Shown here piece after piece: positions 62,688 through 64,000 of a stretch of 64,000 bases of DNA (positions are counted from its first letter, which is position 1; every line of letters starts with the position of its first letter). The notes under the pieces are model-generated. The model was not told the DNA's origin and made no database searches. It worked only from the letters and a program-made list of their open reading frames with translations. The translations under genes were made by a program, and so were the position numbers. The stretch is from Arminella tubonensis (GTDB taxonomy: Bacteria > Pseudomonadota > Alphaproteobacteria > Rhizobiales > Rhizobiaceae). The stretch spans positions 81,348 through 145,347 of the forward strand of contig NZ_PCDP01000002.1 of NCBI RefSeq assembly GCF_003240585.1, written 5' to 3'.

Positions 62688-63715
62688 ACGTAGCGCCAGG
62701 CGAAATCGAACTGGACTGGGTGCTAGTCCTTGCCCCCTTCCGCAAGGACGCCGACTATATCGCCGCGTTCCTGCGTGAGCAAAGGGTGCCCGTCAACCAC
62801 GTCAGGACAGACAATTTAGCCCATCATCTGTCTTTGTCTCCCGGCGTCATCGTCATTACCCACGAAGCATTGAGCCCGGCGGTCGTCACCGCAATAGGTA
62901 TACATCTCTCGGCACAGCCTGACTGGTCGGAAGTTCCGATCCTGGTGTTGCTGGAGCGGGCGGCGCCGATCGCTCGCATTCGCAGCCAGCTCGAACGAGC
63001 ATGGCCGCGCGCCCGTCTCTTGTTTCACACGCGTCCGATCGCGCAGCTGGAGCTCGTCAATGGTATTCAGACGAACCTACTTGTGCGGCTTCGCCAGAAA
63101 CAAGTGCGTGACGCCATTGATCGTGAGGTGGAGCTGCGACTGGAACTCAATCATCGCATCAAGAATATTCTCGCCAGCGTCGCTTCGATTTTTCAGATGA
63201 CGCGACGCGGTGCGGCCACTGCAGAGGATTTGGCGGCAGATTTTACCGGTCGGCTGCAAGCCTTATCCAATGTGCATACGGCTGTATTTGAAGCAGGGGG
63301 AGAAGAAGTCTCGTTGTCATCTGTCGTCGACCTGACCGTTTCGCCCTATAATAGTGACGGACGTAACCGGATCCACGTGAGTGGCCCAGATGTAGGCGTC
63401 AGTCGAAACTCGGCGACGACGATTGCCCTGTGCCTTCACGAGTTGATCACCAACGCCATCAAGTACGGCGCACTTTCTGAAAACGAGGGCAGTGTGGATG
63501 TTGCCTGGGCGATCTCGGGAGACGCCGCTCCGGTATTCTCATTGCATTGGGTTGAGCGAGATGGCCCCAAGGTCGCCGAGCCAACCCGACAGGGCTACGG
63601 CACGAAGTATGTTCGTTCGGCGCTCAGATCCTTGTTTGGTTCGCCGCCTGAGGTAAGTTTCGATCCGGAAGGTTTTCGATGCGAAGTTGCCGGATCTCTT
63701 GAGCGGATGCGGTGA
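62684..63715 (+). CDS. HWE-family sensor histidine kinase
   Basis: 343-residue soluble kinase. The N-terminal 130 residues (WVLVLAPFRKDADYIAAFLR) resemble a receiver-like fold with no conserved phospho-acceptor Asp. The H-box ELNHRIKNILASVASIFQM has His157. The N-box is LHELITNAIKYGALS, the WxE element is LHWVERDGP, and the G-box is RQGYGTKYV, the HWE/HisKA_2 pattern. HWE kinases frequently control the PhyR-EcfG general stress response of alphaproteobacteria. It is translationally coupled to the KaiC-like gene, so the two probably act as one signalling unit. Confidence 0.9.
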   Translation: MNVAPGEIELDWVLVLAPFRKDADYIAAFLREQRVPVNHVRTDNLAHHLSLSPGVIVITHEALSPAVVTAIGIHLSAQPDWSEVPILVLLERAAPIARIRSQLERAWPRARLLFHTRPIAQLELVNGIQTNLLVRLRQKQVRDAIDREVELRLELNHRIKNILASVASIFQMTRRGAATAEDLAADFTGRLQALSNVHTAVFEAGGEEVSLSSVVDLTVSPYNSDGRNRIHVSGPDVGVSRNSATTIALCLHELITNAIKYGALSENEGSVDVAWAISGDAAPVFSLHWVERDGPKVAEPTRQGYGTKYVRSALRSLFGSPPEVSFDPEGFRCEVAGSLERMR

Positions 63716-64000
63716 CCCTGAACTCCAGGAAAACGCTACCAACCTCTTCAGGCTCAAAGACATCGTTGAATGTGGTCGTCGCGACGGAAGCTCGCCTGCA
63801 TTCTCTCGCGTTCAAAGAACTATGCGCCTCGGATGCAAACAGATGTGGTCACACGCGGTCAGTGCTTCACATCCGTTGTCTAATTGCGTTCCGTTAGTCA
63901 ATGCGTTTTGAGCACACGATATCGGCACCATACGGGGGAACACGCAAGGCGGCGTAAGTTAAATGATTGATCGGGCCTCAGCGGCGTTGTTTTCTTCAGA
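63716..64000. other. Window end, no gene recognised
   Basis: 285 bases after the kinase stop with only short random frames. No response regulator starts here. Confidence 0.4.

Overview
The window reads as a stretch of a large plasmid (or chromid) of a Rhizobium-like alphaproteobacterium. The main reasons are a complete repABC replication-partition operon with a counter-transcribed RNA between repB and repC, the aerobic cobFGHIJKLM corrin pathway, a Rhizobiales-type plasmid gene block (DUF3991/TOPRIM, ArdC, DUF736, HU, WGR, DUF1173, ParA, MobC/relaxase), and three GGAAC-N16/17-GTT sites that match the general-stress sigma factor EcfG.

Layout. 0.1-12 kb is a stress and repair region: holin-like and DUF3618 envelope proteins, an SDR enzyme, a CHAP amidase, a YciF/DUF892 ferritin-like protein, full-length LigD followed by a HARP-like protein, and the remains of a second ligD. 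11.9-13.4 kb carries two intergenic small-RNA candidates, each with its own promoter and terminator, plus a small stress-type gene. 14-18.5 kb has a phospholipase D-like gene and then a string of truncated or frameshifted redox genes. 19-26.2 kb is the cobalamin cluster, all on the minus strand except cobK, which lies antisense between cobL and cobJ. 26.4-30 kb is repABC. 30.2-38.4 kb is decayed accessory DNA (intact MerR regulator beside a ruined metal P-type ATPase, frameshifted LacI regulator, ruined AbiE-type toxin) with two intact genes, a GH15 glycosidase and a TIM-barrel isomerase. 38.6-50.6 kb is the plasmid establishment, partition and mobilization block, including a Phd-like antitoxin/toxin pair. 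50.6-61 kb mixes intact genes (class II aldolase, cold-shock protein, alpha/beta hydrolase) with many remnants (IS110, response regulator, TetR, F420-type reductase, YihY). The window ends with a KaiC-like ATPase overlapping an HWE histidine kinase.

How the genes fit together. The replication, partition, cobalamin and mobilization genes are open from end to end. Nearly all damage is in accessory genes. This argues that most frameshifts are real decay rather than sequencing error, although a few homopolymer indels need checking. EcfG-type promoters, an HWE kinase (the kinase class that often feeds the PhyR-EcfG pathway) and several stress-type proteins suggest the plasmid carries a general-stress regulon. 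A perfect parS-like palindrome occurs both inside repB and inside cobG, which may tie the cobalamin cluster to plasmid partition.
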